Assembly: GCF_013401515.1 (NCBI RefSeq)
Contig: NZ_CP058529.1
Coordinates: 2,914,001-2,978,000 of the forward strand
Reading direction: 5' to 3'
Length of the DNA stretch: 64,000 bases
From: Halorarum halophilum
GTDB lineage: Archaea; Halobacteriota; Halobacteria; Halobacteriales; Haloferacaceae
Position 1 is the stretch's first letter. Each line of letters starts with the position of its first letter. A model generated the notes under the pieces. That model saw only the letters and a list, made by a program, of their open reading frames with translations, did not search any database and had not been told where the DNA came from. The position numbers and the translations under genes were made by a program. Below, piece by piece: positions 61,324 to 64,000 of this stretch.

Positions 61324-62223
61324 TCAGAGCAGCTCCTGGACGACGTTGGCGACCGTGGGCGCGTCCGGGCCGAGCACGTACACCACCGGTTCGATGCCGA
61401 AGCCGCCCGCCTGGTAGACGACGAACGTCTCCGGGAGGTCGCGATCGGCGAGCGCGGCCCGCACGGGGTCGGTCGGCGCCTCCGGGTCGAACGCGATGGC
61501 CTCGTACCCCGCCTCCTCCAGCGTCGCGACGATGTCGTCGTCGTGGGTGATGTTCACCGCGGCGCGGACGTCGGCGTCCGCCGCGCGTGCGGAGAGGAGC
61601 ACGCCGGCGACGTGCTCGCTCACGCCGAACTCCGGGTCGCCGGGGACCGTGGCCCGGCCCTTCACGTCGAAGATGCGCCCGGGGACGGCAGCGACCTCCT
61701 CGATGTCTGTCGCGTCGGGGAGACACTCGACCAGGTTCGAGCCGACGTGCGGGATGAGCCCGGCGAACCCGGACGTGTTGGTGAGGAGCCGGAGGCCGCG
61801 ACGGAGCGACGCGAGCGTCCGCTCGCGCTCCCGGAGCGCGCTCTCGGGGTCGTGGACCGTGAAGTCGTACTCGGCGCCGGCGAGTTCGGGCATCGCCTCC
61901 TCGTGGAGGTCCGCGAGCAGGTCGCCGTCCTCGAGCTCCCGGACGAGCACCTCGAACTCGACGAGCGCCGCGACCGGACCCATGTCGCCCGAGGCGAGCC
62001 CCTCGGCTACCCGCTCGACCAGCTCCTCCACGCGCTCGTCGTTCAGCACCTCCTCGCGCCGGCTCACCTCGCCGTGGGCGTACTTCGACACCGCCGACTG
62101 GCTGATGCCGAGCGCGTCCGCCACCTCGCTCTGGGTGAGCCCGCGGTCCCTGAGCTCCTCCGCGAGCATCGAGCGCACCGTCGGGAGGAACTCCTCGACG
62201 ACGATCTCCTCGATGAACCGCAC
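61324..62223 (-). CDS. thiR: Helix-turn-helix regulator with ThiN domain (ThiR-type)
   Basis: A 299-residue protein. Residues about 1-75 contain a Cro-like helix-turn-helix (LTQSEVADALGISQSAVSKYAHGE). Residues about 120-299 form a ThiN domain (DFTVHDPESALRERERTLASLRRGLRLL, HVAGVLLSARAADADVRAAVNITHDDD, PVVYVLGPDAPTVANVVQELL), which binds thiamine phosphates. Archaeal proteins of this layout (ThiR) repress thiamine genes. The start chosen is GTG at 62223, one base after the dcd stop, giving the family N-terminus VRFIEEIVVEEFLP; a longer form from 62259 would overlap dcd. Confidence 0.85.
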   Translation of the reverse strand: MRFIEEIVVEEFLPTVRSMLAEELRDRGLTQSEVADALGISQSAVSKYAHGEVSRREEVLNDERVEELVERVAEGLASGDMGPVAALVEFEVLVRELEDGDLLADLHEEAMPELAGAEYDFTVHDPESALRERERTLASLRRGLRLLTNTSGFAGLIPHVGSNLVECLPDATDIEEVAAVPGRIFDVKGRATVPGDPEFGVSEHVAGVLLSARAADADVRAAVNITHDDDIVATLEEAGYEAIAFDPEAPTDPVRAALADRDLPETFVVYQAGGFGIEPVVYVLGPDAPTVANVVQELL

Positions 62224-62224
62224 G

Positions 62225-62878
62225 CTACGCCCCCGTTCCTCCGGCTGTCTCGTCGCCATCGTCGCCGAGTTCGCCGCCGTGTCGGGTCCCGCGTCGACGG
62301 TTGGCGAACTCCGGGTCGTCGCCGATGCGCGAGGCCTGCGGGCCGGACTGGCCCTGGTACTTCGAGCCGCGCTCGCTGCCGTACGGGCGGTCGGCCGGCG
62401 ACTTCAGTTCGGTGAAGGTGAGCTGTGAGACGCGCATCCCCGGGCTGAGCGCGACCGGGGCGTTCCCCAGGTTCGACAGTTCGAGGGTGATCTGTCCCCG
62501 GTAGCCGGGGTCGCACAGCCCGGCCGTAGCGTGGACCACGATGGCGAGTCGGCCGAGCGAGGAGCGGCCCTCGACGTGGGCGACCAGGTCGTCGGGGATC
62601 TCGACGGTCTCCTTGGTCGTGCCGAGGACGAAGTCACCGGGGTGGAGGATGAAGTCGTCGCCCTCGGGGACGTGGGTCTCGGTCACGTACTCGTCGACCT
62701 CGCGCTCGTCGTTCGGGTGGATGCAGGGGATGTTCGTCCGGCGGAACTCGAGGAACTCCGGGCCGAGCCGGAGGTCGACGCTCGCCGGCTGCACCTGCGT
62801 GTCGACGTCGTCGAGCGGGTCGACGACGAGGTCCCCGTCGCGGAGTCGCGCGAGGATGTCGGTGTCCGCCAGTATCAT
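62225..62878 (-). CDS. dcd: dCTP deaminase
   Basis: Converts dCTP to dUTP in pyrimidine deoxynucleotide supply. From [22 protein letters not shown] it has 217 residues, with [48 protein letters not shown] and the C-terminal [18 protein letters not shown]. The conserved Glu/Arg active-site stretch is intact. A short Arg/Gly/Asp tail follows. It heads a three-gene unit with the ThiN regulator and methyltransferase. Confidence 0.95.
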   Translation of the reverse strand: MILADTDILARLRDGDLVVDPLDDVDTQVQPASVDLRLGPEFLEFRRTNIPCIHPNDEREVDEYVTETHVPEGDDFILHPGDFVLGTTKETVEIPDDLVAHVEGRSSLGRLAIVVHATAGLCDPGYRGQITLELSNLGNAPVALSPGMRVSQLTFTELKSPADRPYGSERGSKYQGQSGPQASRIGDDPEFANRRRGTRHGGELGDDGDETAGGTGA

Positions 62879-62970
62879 GTCCCGATGACCGGGACGGGGC
62901 GACGTAAACCCTCCCGTCCGCGTCGCACGGCAGTGTCCCACTGCGCCGGGGCCTTACCCCTCCGCGCCCG

Positions 62971-63699
62971 TCAGACCGCCTCGAACAGCAGGCCGACGAG
63001 CGTGCTCGCGAGCACGATCCAGAACGCCTCGCCGGTCGTGATCTCCCTCGCGCTGGCGAGCCCGTACACCCGCACTGCCCCCGCCCAGACGGCGACGACG
63101 GCGGTCGCGACCAGCGAGATCGTGCTCAGTCCGGCGAAGGCGGCCTCCAGCGCCGCGACCGCACCCTCGGTGGAGCCCGGGAAGGTCGTCGTCCGGAGCT
63201 GGTACACCAGCAGCGCGCCGATGGCGAGCATGCGGGTGACGCTCGGGACCATCCCCCAGCCGGCGACCGCGAGCGTGTCCGAGAACGTCCCCTTGCCGTC
63301 GAAGAGCGCGCTCGCGCCGTGGAGCACCGCACCCTGAAACACCCAGAGGACGGGGACGAATAGCAGGACGACCAGGGGGAGCCAGGAGTACTTCTCGACG
63401 ACGAGCGAACCGACGTCCCGTTCGACCGTCTCCGGAACCGACGGGTGACAGCCGCTCGGCGTCGAGATGTCGCTCTCGGCGTAGTTCTCGCAGGCCCACT
63501 CGGGCACGTGCTCGGGGTTGTCCATCGTGACGGTCGCGTCGACCGCGCGGTCGAACTCGGAGAGGAACAGGCCGACGCCGCCGGCGGTGACGACGGCCAC
63601 CACCAGGACGGCGATCATGGCGTCCCCCAGCGGGGGCGAGCCGTCGTGGGCCTGGAAGTACGACTGCGGGCGGAGGAGGGGCGTACGGGGACGCGACAT
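62971..63699 (-). CDS. YIP1 family membrane protein
   Basis: A 242-residue protein with about five hydrophobic segments, starting MSRPRTPLLRPQSYFQAHDGSPPLGDAMI. The loop after the first segment has two Cys (ACENYAE and GCHPSV), possibly a disulfide outside. ALFDGKGTFSDTLAVAGWGMVPSV is the typical YIP1 core. The role is unknown; in haloarchaea these proteins are widespread. Confidence 0.85.
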   Translation of the reverse strand: MSRPRTPLLRPQSYFQAHDGSPPLGDAMIAVLVVAVVTAGGVGLFLSEFDRAVDATVTMDNPEHVPEWACENYAESDISTPSGCHPSVPETVERDVGSLVVEKYSWLPLVVLLFVPVLWVFQGAVLHGASALFDGKGTFSDTLAVAGWGMVPSVTRMLAIGALLVYQLRTTTFPGSTEGAVAALEAAFAGLSTISLVATAVVAVWAGAVRVYGLASAREITTGEAFWIVLASTLVGLLFEAV

Positions 63700-63878
63700 T
63701 GGCGGGTGCTCTCGGCGATCTGGTAAATGTTTTCGGACTTACTCGTCGGTCGTGATGGGCTTTCGCGGTCGTCACGGAATGTGTCGCGATGGAAGCAGTC
63801 ACCGCTCCGGGAAACCACGCCCAGCCGAACCCACCGGATAACAGCACCTATACCCCGAGCCGGGACAACCAGGAGAAC

Positions 63879-64000
63879 ATGAAACAGGCCATCGTCGCCC
63901 GGACCGACATCGGGATGGGGACGGGCAAGCTCGCCGCGCAGGTGGCACACGCCTCCCTCTCGGCCTACGAGGACGCCGACAGACGGACCCGGAAGGAGTG
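63879..64000 (+). CDS. pth2: Peptidyl-tRNA hydrolase, archaeal type, 5' part only
   Basis: Recycles peptidyl-tRNA released from ribosomes. The first 40 residues are seen, with [20 protein letters not shown], then [21 protein letters not shown]-like sequence; this is the Pth2 N-terminus with the catalytic Lys/His region ([12 protein letters not shown]). The gene runs off the right edge. A TATA-like CCTATACC lies about 30 nt upstream, and GGAG is 5 nt before the ATG. Confidence 0.93.
   Translation, partial: MKQAIVARTDIGMGTGKLAAQVAHASLSAYEDADRRTRKE

Overview
The window is a 64 kb piece of a haloarchaeal (class Halobacteria) chromosome. It is GC-rich, the proteins are strongly acidic, and many genes have a TATA-like element about 25-30 nt before the start codon and so look leaderless. 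Archaeal markers include SRP19, Gar1, GGGP synthase, GatB, type IA topoisomerase, Trm5, Dph5, pantoate kinase, 4-phosphopantoate--beta-alanine ligase, archaeosortase A and an S-layer glycoprotein. The species cannot be named from the sequence alone. Both ends cut genes: an epimerase at the left and peptidyl-tRNA hydrolase (pth2) at the right.

Layout. 1-11 kb is an envelope island: partial sugar-nucleotide epimerase, a TrmB-family regulator, a 53-codon gene whose start lies in a TrmB-type operator, two nucleotidyltransferases flanking glmS, the S-layer gene and then archaeosortase A. 11-22 kb holds translation and RNA genes (dph5, tRNA-Thr, trm5, srp19-gar1, gatB), a PiT phosphate transporter coupled to a tetrapeptide-repeat membrane protein, and a BtuCDF-like importer with a perfectly symmetrical divergent promoter. 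22-39 kb holds a BKACE-family enzyme, a MATE exporter, an apparently decayed stretch, an M20 peptidase, a four-gene operon of acidic glycine-zipper/low-complexity proteins, an S9 peptidase, a bactofilin-like membrane protein, a creatininase-family hydrolase, a serine hydrolase and topoisomerase I.

39-64 kb holds an Mrr-type restriction gene broken by one in-frame amber codon, GGGP synthase, two cation/proton antiporters, an amino-acid transporter module (TrkA-N, APC-USP, AsnC/Lrp), aspS, and the CoA genes for pantoate kinase and phosphopantoate ligase. Between these two CoA genes, on the opposite strand, lies a polysaccharide deacetylase/formyltransferase pair. Further on are a membrane molybdopterin oxidoreductase, an aminotransferase, a glutathionyl-hydroquinone-reductase-like protein, an FNT channel fused to USP domains, and a dcd-ThiN regulator-methyltransferase operon.

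The strongest links between genes are: sugar-nucleotide supply (glmS and its flanking nucleotidyltransferases), the S-layer glycoprotein and ArtA, which should process its PGF-CTERM tail; a second ArtA-type substrate in the importer's binding protein; and the two CoA steps split by a cassette. The best candidates for undescribed biology are the acidic/glycine-zipper operon (27.1-30.0 kb), the PiT-coupled tetrad-repeat protein (14.2-14.8 kb) and the deacetylase-formyltransferase pair (51.0-52.8 kb). All functional assignments come from reading motifs; no database search was run.
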